Positions 1-11,116 of a DNA stretch of 64,000 nt are shown here, piece by piece. A program made the translations under genes and the position numbers. Origin of the DNA: Ananas comosus (Eukaryota; Streptophyta; Magnoliopsida; Poales; Bromeliaceae); assembly GCF_001540865.1 (NCBI RefSeq), contig NC_033642.1:343450-407449 (forward strand), given 5' to 3'. The notes below the pieces were generated by a model, which was given only the letters and a program-made list of their open reading frames with translations, made no database searches and had not been told where the DNA came from. Numbering within the stretch: the first letter of the stretch is position 1; each line of letters starts with the position of its first letter.

Positions 1-820
1 TCACTCATTTTGATACGATTATCTAATCTTTTAAAATTTTGATTTCACTATTTAACTTTTAATTTATTTGATTTGAGCTAGTTAATAACTCTCTAACTTT
101 AAAATTCAAGTATGTCGTTTATACTTAACAGCTTAATTAGTACATTTTATAAAATTCGTATAGTAATAAACTTGTTAAGGTAACTAATTATCGTAAATTT
201 TATATCGAAAGAATCATCAAATGACTTAATCAAATAAAGTGAAAAGTTGGATATTAAAACTCAATCTTTTAAAATATTAGATAACCTAATCAAAGCGGAG
301 TACAGTTTGTTGGCTAATTATTATTAGACTTAAATAGATCCAACTTACTGCCATGTGACAATAGGTTTAAAAAACTAATAAATTGAGTTGAGTGAGACTG
401 CGATCTATAAGAGACATAACGGTAAGAGGTCCAACAATAGATCTAAAGTTCAAGTGGGTTGAGTCAGGTCGAAGCCCGTGAGCACTATAGTTAAGCCCTT
501 AAGTGCGATGGGTGTGTCATTTCTATTAACATGTATTTTTGGGAGAGTTGGTTAGCACTCACGATTCACACAGTTCAAATAAATTTTATATATTTTTACT
601 AAGAGAGAGAGAGAGGATTGAGGCTAGGGATGCAAACTGGACTAATACGGAATGTAAAAGATCCCCTCCATGCTCAATTTATTGTTGGCGCGACTTAATT
701 TTAATTTTATTATTCTCTTATTACTCCATTCAGGGTGTATCAGGATGGGAGCAAATTTTTGATAGATCAAAATGGATCAAATGAAGAAAGAGGTCTCCTA
801 CTTACTGCTTCATTTATTTA
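1..820. other. Gene-free AT-rich flank
   Basis: I see no gene here. The sequence is AT-rich with short chance reading frames. The part at about 370-575 resembles 10918-11116 and is listed as a repeat. A short GA run lies near 603-614. Nothing else is recognisable. Confidence 0.6.
370..575. repeat. Dispersed repeat, copy 1 (pair with 10918-11116)
   Basis: This stretch aligns by eye with 10918-11116. Shared landmarks in the same order are a ctgcg-atc/gtc block, a run like aagtt/cccgtga, ttaagtgc(g/a)atg, atgtgtcatttct-like text and the closing gttggtta...cacgattcaca. The copies are diverged and have no coding capacity, so they are probably old transposon or LTR fragments. The family is not identified. 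Confidence 0.55.
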
Positions 821-1050
821 GGCTTCGTTTGGGATTGCAGGTAGATTGCGTTACGTGCGATGAGAAACGACGATGAAAAAATATTCTGTTTGTTTCCGTA
901 CATAATATTGTGTTCCGCATATTGCGTTTAGTCGGTTACGATATATTTTCTGCGATCCCATCGGAGAACGCAGAAGCATATCTCTATATGCTTTTTCTCA
1001 ACTCCATTGCATCTAATAGCGTTAGATGCATTTCAATACCAAACTAAGCC
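821..1050. mobile_element. Tourist-like (PIF/Harbinger) MITE, copy 1
   Basis: A 230-bp non-coding element with imperfect terminal inverted repeats: GGCTTCGTTTGG at the left and CCAAACTAAGCC at the right (11 of 12 pair). It is flanked on both sides by TTA. A 3-bp TTA/TAA target duplication and GG-rich ends are the hallmark of Tourist elements mobilised by PIF/Harbinger transposases. A second full copy is at 51142-51345 and a fragment near 20709-20835. Confidence 0.8.
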
Positions 1051-1275
1051 TTAGTCGGTCAAAATGAATTTGGGACGAATTATATATTTTTTATATTTTT
1101 TTAATTCTCACTTAAAAATAAATCGAAACGGATACAAATGGAAGCTCCACCGATCCGAATCCATTTGCATCTCTCCTACTAGAGTTTAGGAGGGAATTTC
1201 AAAATGGCTTTTAGCCTTTTTGAGAGCTCTCCTCCAATCTTCTTATTACATTTTTACCCGCCCGCCCATATTTGT

Positions 1276-1311
1276 ACCGCCAAATTTCTGGCGCCAACCC
1301 TTCCCGCCAAA
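1276..1311. promoter_or_regulatory. Cluster of three E2F-like sites
   Basis: Within 36 bp there are ACCGCCAAA (1276-1284), GGCGCCAA (1290-1297) and TTCCCGCCAAA (1301-1311). The last is the exact complement of the classical E2F site TTTGGCGGGAA. They lie 35-70 bp upstream of the TATA box of the gene at 1451, suggesting S-phase expression. The sites are seen; the regulation is inferred. Confidence 0.6.
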
Positions 1312-1344
1312 AAAACCCCCAAATCCCATCCCCGACCCATCATC

Positions 1345-1350
1345 TATAAA
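1345..1350 (+). promoter_or_regulatory. TATA box of the 1451 gene
   Basis: TATAAA sits about 100 bp upstream of the start codon, just before a CT-rich leader (1370-1435) typical of plant 5' UTRs. Position and context fit a core promoter. Confidence 0.6.
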
Positions 1351-1450
1351 ATCCCAAACCCTACCTCCTCCTCTTCCCCTACTTCACACACCTCTCTCTC
1401 TCTCTTAGGGTTATTCTCTCTCTCTCTCTCTCAAGAGGTGTCGTTGAGCA

Positions 1451-2080
1451 ATGGTGGTGGCGCTGGGGCCGGGGCGGTTCTACGGGAGCGGGCTCCCGCG
1501 GCCGCGCTTCTATAGCGACGTGAAGCTCGGCGGCGCCCGGGTCGACCCGCCGCGGCCCGTGATGGACCCTCTCCTCTCGTGGGCGCACGAGGCCCACTGG
1601 TCCATGGGCGGCCTCTCCTTTGTCCGCCGCCGCCTCCAGGGCCGCATCGAGGGCTCCGTCTCCAAGCTCCGCCGCCGCCTCCAACGCCGCAGCTCCCCCC
1701 GAAAGGCCCCCCAAAAATCCCTCCCCGTCCTTGATTCCGACTACGATGACTCCTCTGATTCACAAGAAGAAGTGGGAGGGGAAGTAGTGAAGGACGTTAC
1801 CTTTGATGATGATGATGAGGAGGAATCTGATGCTGATAAGAGGAGGGGCAGGAGGAAGAGGAAGCTCGGGGACGAGTTTGATCGGATCGCTGGAGCACAA
1901 GTGGCGGGTGGGATCGGGCGGAGGACGCGGAGCCGAAGAGCGGAAGTGGAGATCGGGGAGACATCGTTGGTGCCTCCGCCTTCTCCTACTTATACAGTTT
2001 CTGAGAAGGGGAAGAGGAAGCAGAAGAAGGTGGATGCTGGGGTTGTGCGGAGGACGTCGCTGAGGAAGAAGCACTTGTAG
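1451..2080 (+). CDS. Plant-specific basic nuclear-type protein of unknown function
   Basis: Single-exon gene for 209 residues. The N-terminus (about 1-55: MVVALGPGRFYGSGLPRPRF, then a VDPP...MDPLLSWAHEAHWSMGGLSF block) is, from memory, the conserved signature of an uncharacterised land-plant family. The middle (about 90-135) is acidic, rich in Asp, Glu and Ser. The rest is strongly basic, with KRRGRRKRK near 130 and RRTRSRR near 157, and it ends in RRTSLRKKHL. Acidic and basic low-complexity tracts with nuclear-localisation-like clusters suggest a nucleic-acid or chromatin partner, but no enzyme or fold is visible. The start is the first ATG after a CT-rich leader. E2F-like sites and a TATA box precede it. 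It converges with CYCLOPS downstream. The function is unknown and I do not assign a name. Confidence 0.85.
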   Translation: MVVALGPGRFYGSGLPRPRFYSDVKLGGARVDPPRPVMDPLLSWAHEAHWSMGGLSFVRRRLQGRIEGSVSKLRRRLQRRSSPRKAPQKSLPVLDSDYDDSSDSQEEVGGEVVKDVTFDDDDEEESDADKRRGRRKRKLGDEFDRIAGAQVAGGIGRRTRSRRAEVEIGETSLVPPPSPTYTVSEKGKRKQKKVDAGVVRRTSLRKKHL

Positions 2081-2961
2081 TTGTTCATCAAAGTTTGAGG
2101 TAAAAATGGCAATTTTCTGATATAAATAAGTGAAATTGAGTAGATGTTAGGTTCTGATGCACTTGTGTTGTTTGATGTTTTTATTGTGAGACTTTCTTGG
2201 TTGTTTACTTGCTCTCTGTAAGAGGATTCTCTAACTCCTGGAAATGATACAGTTTGCTAATGATAGTTTATGTGAATTTGAATTTGCACTTGAATTTGGA
2301 GTGCTTGTTGATTGATGTGTTATGTGGAGCTTATGAAAGATATGAAATTATGCAACAAAAGTACACATAGATGGGTGTTTGTGAAAGGTCTACATTGCAA
2401 AAATCCTTGAAAAAATAGTTTTTTCTTTTTATACATAACCCTGCAAATGTGCAAATTGTTTATACCAAAAAAATTGGTACTTGTTGTTTATTTGTGTGTG
2501 CATGTTTTTATGGCACATGGATGCAAAAATCAAGGAAATTTATGTGAAAAGTGTAGCTCATGTTACCCCTGTAAATACTGAAATTTCAGGAGTGTTTGTG
2601 CATTTTTGCTTGTTTACAGGGGTGCATACCTAAAGAAACCATGAAAAAGAATTGTTAAGTTTAGAGGCCCAATCAGTTGAATAATTCATCCTTTTTTTTT
2701 TGTAACATACAAAGCATTTTGGAGAAAACGAGAAATGTGTATTTAACACGTAATTAATTAGTTGATGTTGGAACTGAGATGAATTATAATCTCATATTTA
2801 ATCTTCCTTCAAAAGTTATATTCATGGATCAAGCAATGCAAAAATTGAAACAAGTTGCCTTGTTAATATCATCCTAATATTGAATGTTAGGAGATTTGAA
2901 ACTTGAATGTTGCATCTCCTATCCTTCAACATTATGCTAACTGATATCAAAATTAGCCAGA
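2081..2961. other. Intergenic 3' flanks, convergent genes
   Basis: This holds the 3' UTR of the 1451 gene on the plus strand and the 3' UTR of CYCLOPS on the minus strand, which face each other. It is AT-rich with poly-T runs. I see no further gene. Confidence 0.5.
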
Positions 2962-5900
2962 TCATCGACTGCTCGTTTCAGATATAATCCTCTCGATCTC
3001 TTCTAGTAGCCGCTCCTTTTCATCCATCAGTTCCTCATTCTGCTTTTGAAGCTCTTCGATTTGCTTGGTCTGTTCCGAGTCTTTCCTGAAATCGCATCAT
3101 GCAGTGTTCGGTGAATGAGTGTGGTAACATTCTCTTTTTGTAGTGATATGTTGAAGTGATCTAATAATGAAGAGCATGAATGTATTGGTCTCCAAATACC
3201 ATAGCAAGTAGTTTTGAATACAAGCCCTATAATTTGTAACATAAGAAAGCTTTGCTTAACAGAAGTTCAAAAAGCCATAAATGATTTTGTTTCTTCTTGA
3301 AACGACAAATTGCAAATGACCACCATGAGTAGACTTTGCTATTCTTCATTTTCTGATCTTAGGGCAAAAAATTCAACTTACCTATTCATGAAAGACAAGT
3401 TGAGCTTAAGCGACCGCACTTCCTTCTCGAGATTCTCGCAGCGCTTAAGGACTGCTTGCATATCAGATGGTACTGTTGGGGTCAAGTTTCTTTCTTTTGC
3501 TTCTGCCATTCTAGAAAAAAGAAAGAGAGTTGATTATCCAAATGTTTAAATTCCAAGTTTTGCACTTAGTGTTCTGTAATAGGGCATTTCATTGTAATTG
3601 TTTTACTGTAATATGAAACTACAATATGGGGGAAAAAAAGGAGAGAAGGAAACAACTCCTTTTGTCCTTCTAGAATGAAAATTAAGTTCAGTTTTTTCCA
3701 GCTATTATTGCATATTGTTGTTTCAGAACATCACTCTTTATATTGATGATGAATATAAAGGTGATTTTGGTGTTATATGTCAGATTTATGGTGTTATTTA
3801 ATTGCAAAAAGTATAGTTCTGAGCCAAGTTGTCCTTAAAATTAATGGTTTAGTGTGGGTTGTTTTCGAATTTGATTATACAGTAGGAAATATGGCCTCCT
3901 TTTTTTTTTTCCTAGTTTGCTTTGGATATGAAATTTTTTGACTCCTAACAGCAAACCGATCTCTTGCGAGCTTCAATACATCAGAAAATTTACAACTAAT
4001 GGAGTGAAAAGGAGATTAATATAATATGCATTAGAGTTAAGATAGTAAAGCAGTAGATACTCAAAGGTTCCTTGTTTTCTCATGTATGCCAAGTCAAAGA
4101 AAAAAAAGAGAAAAATAAATGAGTAAATGCAGGCAATTTGTATCACAATTTGTGCTAAGCTATCAAAAATTTTGTATATAAAAGTAGATATTAAATTTTT
4201 CCTAGGGATACAAGTAATAAGAGAGACATACTTGCGTGAACGCTCGACCCTGCGTTTCTTTGTTGGGTCTCCTTTTTCCGCTGCAAAATTTTATAAGTTA
4301 GAATAATTTACGACGTAATATTCTGCAATAGTTGTGCTTTGGGAATAAAGAAATTACTATTTGATTTGCCCGCAAATTTCGATTGTCTTAGAAACTTACA
4401 CAAACACAATTTTGATGATGAAGAATAAATGTTAAGAGAATAGAAGCTGAATCAGTAGCATAAGAAAAGCAAGTGAACATTCCAATAGATGCTATACTGA
4501 AACAAGTAGTATGTAAACTTTGGTATGATTAGTCCAAATTAACTAAAGTTACCTGAGCTTTCTGATTGGATCGATCCCATCCGGCTTAGATTTCCATTCT
4601 GTCAAGGTTGAAAATAAAGAAAACAAAAAAGTTCACAAAAATTGATTGGAAAGAGTCTTCGAGACCAAGATATCCATCATCTAAGCTTCTTTTATGATTT
4701 TTATGTCACAAAATCGGTTTAAAACTTACCTTCCTGTCATTATGTAAGCTTTCTTTGAATATCCTCCCTCTGCTTTCTGTATTTTGAGAAGACAGACAGA
4801 AAGTGAGTAAATTTTGAAAAATGTAAAGAAAACTCCATAATGTTTTCAGCACTTCAAACTGTGAATGGATTCGACTTCGGAAGGGAACAAACCATTAGTT
4901 TTTGATCCAGAGTCTGAAAATCCAGTAATGATATTCTTTCTTGTACTCTCACAAGAAGCAGATACAGCTTGCGCGGAGTAAGAAGTTCCATCACATGCAT
5001 CAAAACCAGCATTTGATGATCCGCTTTGCGACGGCTCTCGGGACACTGCACCTACCCACATCTGGTTTTGTGGTGTGACAAAGTTTTCTGTGTTCGCTTC
5101 TACCGTTCTCTCAAACTTCGGCAATTGAAAGGTACATTGCGTTCCGAGGAAGCTGTTATTGTTAGCTTGGACTTGTTGAGCCGCATAAAAGCCGAAAGGA
5201 TTGGCTTGAGAGTTTTCTCTCTCCATATAGTTACCGAGTTTTTTGCGGTCGAGCGTGTCCTTTAGCATGCTCACGACAGAAGAGACCGTATCGTTTGTTG
5301 TTACCAGAGGAGCATCGAAAGGAGAAGTCGATGAATTCGAAGGAGACATGAATGTAGTCGGCATTTCGACCATCGAGATTTCACAGGGATTGTTGGTGTT
5401 TGTGAGATCATTTTTTGTGGAGTTATTTCCCTGTCCTTGATTGTTATTTTGGATTTCGGTAGTTGCAGGTACCTGAATACTTTGCATAGCTGCATATCTC
5501 CTCCTGCATATAGATTACCAACTCTTGTTAAGATAATAGTGTAATAGTACCCCAAAATTGCAACTGTCCTTAAATTTTCTCTTAAATATTTTAGTCCCCG
5601 AACTTTATCATATATTGCGATTACATCTCCTGCTGCAAATGTTTATGACACTTCAAAATTTTTTTTTATTCCCATTAAAATAGTCATTGTAAAGGAAAGA
5701 GTTGGAAATCTTGGATCAGCTATTTTCATGCGTATTATGCTGTCGGATCTTAAACTTTTGTGTATACCTCTTGAAATTGCTTTGAGCCCTACCTCAATTC
5801 GGATGATCGACTTCGAGTCATTGGTTGAGTACTATGAAACCATGCCTGCATGGGATGCAAAAGAGCGACAAACATCTACCAATTAGAACACCGGGGGATG

Positions 5901-7044
5901 CAAAATCAGATACTGCAACGACCCATTAGCAATAATAACTCGTTGGGTCTAAACCACCGGTCTAAAATACTTAAGCTCAGTTATTATTACCAGCGTGGAG
6001 GTCTTATATATACCAATCAGAATTATTTTTCCATCTTGATGTGAGATTATTGGGGTGTTACATATACAGTAGAAACATCCTTATTATTGAAATCTTGCAG
6101 TAAAACCTTTACATTTGCAAACTATAAACATACTTATTGCTCAAATGCTGCAGAAAAATCTTTACCTTTGCCAGATACAAATTGCTAGCTTGCATTCCTA
6201 TCTCTGCAGCATTCCTAATCACACGAAATTAGCAAACATTAGCATAAATATCAGAAACTTGACGACCAAATAGCGAACAGTTCACAAGCATGCAAAGGTA
6301 TTCTCTGTAGCCACTTCGAGCAACGCCGCGTATGCCTTAAAATGCACTCAAGAGAATCATTAGCTTTTCAGAGTTGATGTCTTATTAGGTGCTATGTTCG
6401 AAATTTGAAAAGCTAAATCAATAATTAACTGTCATGTGTACAAAACTTACTCATCAATGTATTTACAAGTGTACGAGGTACCTGAGGGACTGCTGGGTAA
6501 AGTTATTTGAAAGCTCGTCAGATGCGTCGAAATTCTGCTGAGGTAAATTCTCGTCGAAAGTTTTCTTCTGGGCAAGTCCATTTTGCTGGCTCGAAAGAGC
6601 TGCAAGCTCTGCTGATATCCTGCAAATTGCACAAGTAAGCGATTTAAAGTTTGCGCCTGTACGAAGAGTTGTATCCAGGAATCTGTAAACGCATGCTACG
6701 AGCTCACCTCCGCGACGGTTGTCGAGTACGGTGAGTTGCTGAGTTGTATCCAGGAATCTGTAAACGCATGCTCATTAGTGGATCTAATCAGAGGAATGAT
6801 ATAAAACGGCATCGCAAATGGCGAACTAAACATCTGATTCAGAAAAGAGAAGGAAAAGATTACAAATTCTTGCCTCCGCACTCATAAGCCAGCTATTAAA
6901 CAGCTTCTCGCTGTCCTCGCGAAAGCCCAGCATCTCCACGCTAGTTGGCGCCGAAGCCCCGATCGGATTTTCCATCACCGATTTCAGAAACATCTCTTCT
7001 GTAGAGTTCCTGAACAAGTCGGAGAAACTCCCCTCCATCTCCAT
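2962..7044 (-). CDS. CYCLOPS: CYCLOPS/IPD3 symbiosis transcriptional activator
   Basis: CYCLOPS (IPD3) is the nuclear target of the calcium/calmodulin kinase CCaMK. It activates genes for arbuscular mycorrhiza and, in legumes, nodulation. Eleven coding exons (7044-6874, 6757-6708, 6619-6482, 6214-6166, 5845-5793, 5503-4893, 4776-4730, 4598-4553, 4280-4232, 3510-3382, 3085-2962) join in frame to 488 residues, close to the usual size of about 510. Diagnostic blocks are FRNSTEEMFLKSVMENPIG (11-29), ASNLYLAKAWFHSTQPMTRS (129-148), SSELRRRYAAMQ (150-161), the serine-rich activation region (about 190-350), the nuclear-localisation-like KKRRVERSRK (396-405) and a C-terminal coiled coil with NLSFMNRKDSEQTKQIEELQ (from 442). 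Ser45 and Ser150/151 correspond to the CCaMK sites of Lotus CYCLOPS. Intron 1 needs a GC donor. A UTR exon lies upstream near 7914-8000. Exon phases all agree, so identity is very secure. Confidence 0.95.
6666..6772 (-). repeat. 32-bp direct repeat copying the exon 2 splice acceptor of CYCLOPS
   Basis: 6666-6697 and 6741-6772 are identical over 32 bp and offset by 75 bp. On the minus strand each copy carries the polypyrimidine-poor acceptor ...gtttacag followed by the first codons of exon 2 (Ile-Pro-Gly-Tyr-Asn-Ser). The upstream copy (6741-6772) is the working acceptor. The downstream copy lies inside intron 2, about 25 nt after the exon 2 donor, and is a decoy. Confidence 0.9.
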
Positions 7045-7050
7045 TTAGCC

Positions 7051-7913
7051 CTAACTAGTAATAATATTACATTGAGAATTTTAGACTAAATTCACTTCAA
7101 AATTCAAGCATTAATGCTTCAACAAGAACTTCACTTTGGATTCAATTACACTAATATTTAAACAAGAAAAGATAAATCTGATCCATCAGTAAACTCAGAA
7201 ACTTGATTGGTATCTCTAATTTCTTCTGAAAAATGAAAACCCTGACTACTGGGTATCTCCGCGACGCCCCAACTAATGAATTTAGACTAAATTCACTACC
7301 AAAATTCAAGCACTAATACATGAACAAGGTTTCAATTTGATGAATCATCAAAATTGGGAACTGGGTGTCTGAAATTTCATCTGAAAAGTGAAAATTTAAT
7401 CTCTTAAATTGAAAACACTAACTTATAATACATCAAGAATTTAGACTAAATTCACTACCAAAATCCAAGCACTAATACATAAACAAGGTTTGAATTTGAT
7501 CAACCATCAAAATGAGGAACTGGGCACCTCTAATTTCACCTAAAAAAGTGAAAATTTAATCTCTTAAATCGAAAACACTGACTAATAATAATACATCACA
7601 AAATTCAAGCACTAGTACATGAACAGGGTTTGAATTTGATCAAGCATCAAAATTAGGAACTGGGCATCTCTAATTTCATCTAAAAGAGTGAAATTTAATG
7701 TCTTAAATCGAAAACACTGACTAATAATAATACATCACAAAATTCAAGCACTAATACATGAACAAGGTTTCAATTTGATCAAGCATCAAAATTAGGAACT
7801 GGGTATCTCTAATTCATCAAAAAAAGTGAAAATTTAATGTGTTAAATCGAAAACACAATAGATCATGCTGGGTTTTGTATGAAACTGCAAAAATTGATCT
7901 CTAAATGACTCAC
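7051..7913 (-). other. 5'-UTR intron of CYCLOPS containing a tandem array
   Basis: Read on the minus strand, a consensus donor ataaag|gtgagt (7914|7913) and an acceptor gttag|ggcta (7051|7050) bracket an 863-bp intron that ends six bases before the CYCLOPS start codon. Most of it (about 7090-7860) is four to five imperfect units of about 140-160 bp, each with the text aattcaagcactaatacat, gaacaaggttt, a ggaactgggtatctctaattt block and aaaacactgac. The splice sites are seen; use in vivo is inferred. Confidence 0.65.
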
Positions 7914-8010
7914 CTTTATTATCACTAAACCCCACAAAACCAAAAAAAAAAGAGGGGGAGAGAGACTCAAAATTGTGCTTAGATTCTCAATTAAGAAGGC
8001 CTTATATTAG
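7914..8010 (-). promoter_or_regulatory. CYCLOPS 5'-UTR exon and core promoter
   Basis: The minus-strand leader is CT-rich (near 7950-7970) and ends at the donor at 7914. A TATAAG motif lies at about 8001-8006 in minus orientation, 30 bp upstream of the likely transcription start near 7975. The exact start site cannot be fixed from sequence. Confidence 0.45.
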
Positions 8011-9759
8011 TAGAAGTATACAACCAAAAGTATACAACACACACAAACACAACCAAAAATATACAAAAAAAGAAAAGAAAAGAAAAAAGGTGACACTCTC
8101 TTAGGCATTTCATCAAATGTCAACAGTGTGAACACATCAAAGGGAATTATTCAAATTAGGAAAAAGAAATGCATGGAGACCCCTTAACTATAGGCAATTT
8201 TAAAATAGACCCCTTAAATTTAAGTACAATTGTAAAGTTAATAGCTAAGGTAAAAATAGAAATTGAGGGGTGTATTTCAAAATGGACTATAATTGAGGGG
8301 GGTTTCAATTCATTCTTACTTTAAAAATCACCATTACCTGCTTATACTAAACAATGCTTTAATTTCCACCCTACACTTTACAAGCATATTACAAAAAAAT
8401 TTGGGGTAATTATTGAGTCTAGTTGCATAACTTCACTAAAATGAGTTAGCTGACACTGGAGATGTCAATGGATGCGGATATCTGAAATATTTTTCGAATC
8501 TGAACTCTAAGGGAGTAGATTATCCGATGCTAAACAGAAATAGTTTCGGATGCAAATATGAAAAATGAAAATCCGATGGATTTTGATTCGGGTATGGATT
8601 TTATCTGTATCTGATTTGAATACAAAATCTATATTTTGAAAATTTAGATTTAATGTAATAATATGTTTTGAAATATGGTAAAGAGAAATAATTGTTTCGG
8701 GTTTGACTTTTCGGGTTCAGGTTTCGAATTTTTATTCGGGTTTCGATTTGGATATGGATTTTTAAAATCCATCAGATTTCGGGTTTGCAGTTGGGTTTGG
8801 GTTCAGATTTTTAAAAATCCGCTCCGAATCTGACCCGTTAATATCCCTAGCTAACGCAACGTGCAAACGTATTTCCATGAAGTTCTTCAATTGAATTCAA
8901 CAATTATCTTAATTTTTGGACCAATTTGAGATAGAGACAAAGCGCAGGGCGGAAAATGAAGCAGTTTTTATTATAAGGGGGTAATTAAAACATATCTAAA
9001 GTGCGAGGGGGCATTTTTTTTGTGTTATTTAGCCTAAAAATTATGTAAATTGGAGTAAAATATGATCCAAATGAGCGAATCTTTTCATAAGTTTCAACTA
9101 AATATTCCTTGGCCATGTTTTTGTCTCTTTCCACAAAAATGTGGAGAATTTATAAGACCCAACTTTGGAATTTATTCAAGTAGTTTTTTATATAATTTTT
9201 TGATGTAGTATATTAGATGAGATAGGAACAGTGATAGGGACTACATAGTTATTTTTTAATTTTACATGGTAGTAGTACTAAATAATGAATTTTAAAAAAT
9301 GGAGGGAGTGGGGATTTATGAATTTCTTTTTTTTTTTATGTGACAAAGATGTTGAAAGGGACCACAATAAGACTTTCCAATTCAAACCATTTTTTTTAAA
9401 ATTTTTGTTTAAAATAATTTAAAATTACCAAATGCTGGCCATTAGGTGGCAAGTCTTTGTCTAGTCACTTTTTGTTTCTGATTTTAGCAACAGTTATTTC
9501 TGGTGGAGTGTTTTGTAAAATAAAAAAATTCGGTGCTTCTGTAGTATTGGAGAAAACAAAAATATTGAGAATCTAATGCTCAATAGCTAGGGCAAGTTTT
9601 GAAATACGAACTACGGGGAAGTAGTAGTAAGTGTGTAAAAGTTGAAACAAAAGGCATTTATCTGCGTGCTGGATTTTTAGATTTGTTTGGAGTCATACGA
9701 CACATTGCAGTGAGTACGCATGATTTGGAGTTCCTCGCACTCGCGACTCATGAAAAGCA

Positions 9760-10020
9760 TTGTTGAACCTTAGACACGTTCTTTTGTATGGTATCAGAGA
9801 GATACGTTATCAGAGAAACGACGGTATTTTTAATATTTTTACTCAAAACATTCTCTGACGTCTGAACTCGAGACTTGTTGAAAGGCCCAAGACATGGAGG
9901 CCTGACGGAATTCGAACTCAAGACCTTTTGCTCTGATACCATATTAAAGAATATAAAATAATTATTTATTTTCAAAAGCCTAATATTTATATTTAATAAT
10001 ATTTGCGGTGTTTTCACTTG
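9760..10020 (-). mobile_element. LTR retrotransposon fragment with primer-binding-like site
   Basis: On the minus strand the fragment contains TATGGTATCAGAGC (9939-9952), matching the initiator-methionine tRNA primer-binding site found beside plant LTRs. A related ATGGTATCAGAGAG occurs on the plus strand at about 9788. No coding region accompanies it, so it is a degraded remnant. Confidence 0.45.
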
Positions 10021-10917
10021 TTATATTATATTATACTACATTAAATTTTGAATTCTATAATTATATGTCTTAAAAAAAGAAAAGAATATTTTGCGCAATA
10101 ACCGCTCAGTTCTCCGGTAATTGCATGTAAGTTTTTCAATTCTTTATTGTTTAAACTCCGCTAAAATGCAAAAACCATTCTATGAATATCTGCTTTTGCA
10201 CTTTAACCCGCTTATTTTTTTTAAGAACTTTTTTTTTTCGTTTTAGATTTTAAAAATTGCAACACTTAATCCAGCATCATTACCGTTCCATCACTATATT
10301 TTCATTACTATTCTTTGTATAAATTATGTGGTGCAATCGAGTAACTTACTGAAACACCCAATATACCTTCAAAAAAAGTAAGAATGGTTAAAACTCTTTT
10401 ATTTTCTCTCAAATTAGATAACTTTATAAAAGAGATCTCTCTTTTTTTTTCGTCGATTTTAAAGATGAAATGGATATATCAGTATTTACCCAGTTGTACT
10501 CTATAATGTATCCATGGCACAATGACGAAATAGTAACAGTGCGAGATTAAGTACATACTATAAAAGTGGATATTTATAGTTGTTTTCTACATTTTAGCCT
10601 TTATATTATAGTCCATTGAATCATCCTCTTAAATTAAAAAAAAAAAAGAGATGAAAGCCGGCAAGTCAAAATGCCATTTTTATTAGTATACTACAAGAAG
10701 AGTTATCCTTTGGAATATTCTTACTAAGTTAAGCATATATATAATATTAATTTTTAGTAATACCTTATTTGATGAATGTATGATGGAATAAGGGACAACA
10801 TATAGCAACTTAAATTCAATTAGTTTTTAGTGGGAGAACTAGGACTAGGAATGTTTCTCTTGGCTATTTATTATTGGCTAAAATATATTTTTAACTTTCT
10901 CAACCGTGACAACAGGT

Positions 10918-11116
10918 CTATGAGATTAATAAATCGAATAGAGCTGCGGTCCACAATAGATGGAATGGTGAGAGACCCAACAACAAACGTAATGTCCACG
11001 GGTGGAATCAGATCGAAGTTCGTGAAGTGCTGTAACTGAGTTCTTAAGTGCAATGAATGTATCATTTTTATCAATATATATTTAGGGGATAGTTGGTTAA
11101 TACTTACGATTCACAG
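10918..11116. repeat. Dispersed repeat, copy 2 (pair with 370-575)
   Basis: Diverged second copy of the repeat at 370-575, in the same orientation. It ends with the shared text gttggttaa...cttacgattcacag. Non-coding. Confidence 0.55.

Noticed and set aside
1379..1763. Minus-strand frames over the start of the 1451 gene
   Set aside because: Arg/Gly/Pro-rich shadows of a GC-rich exon with no family signal.
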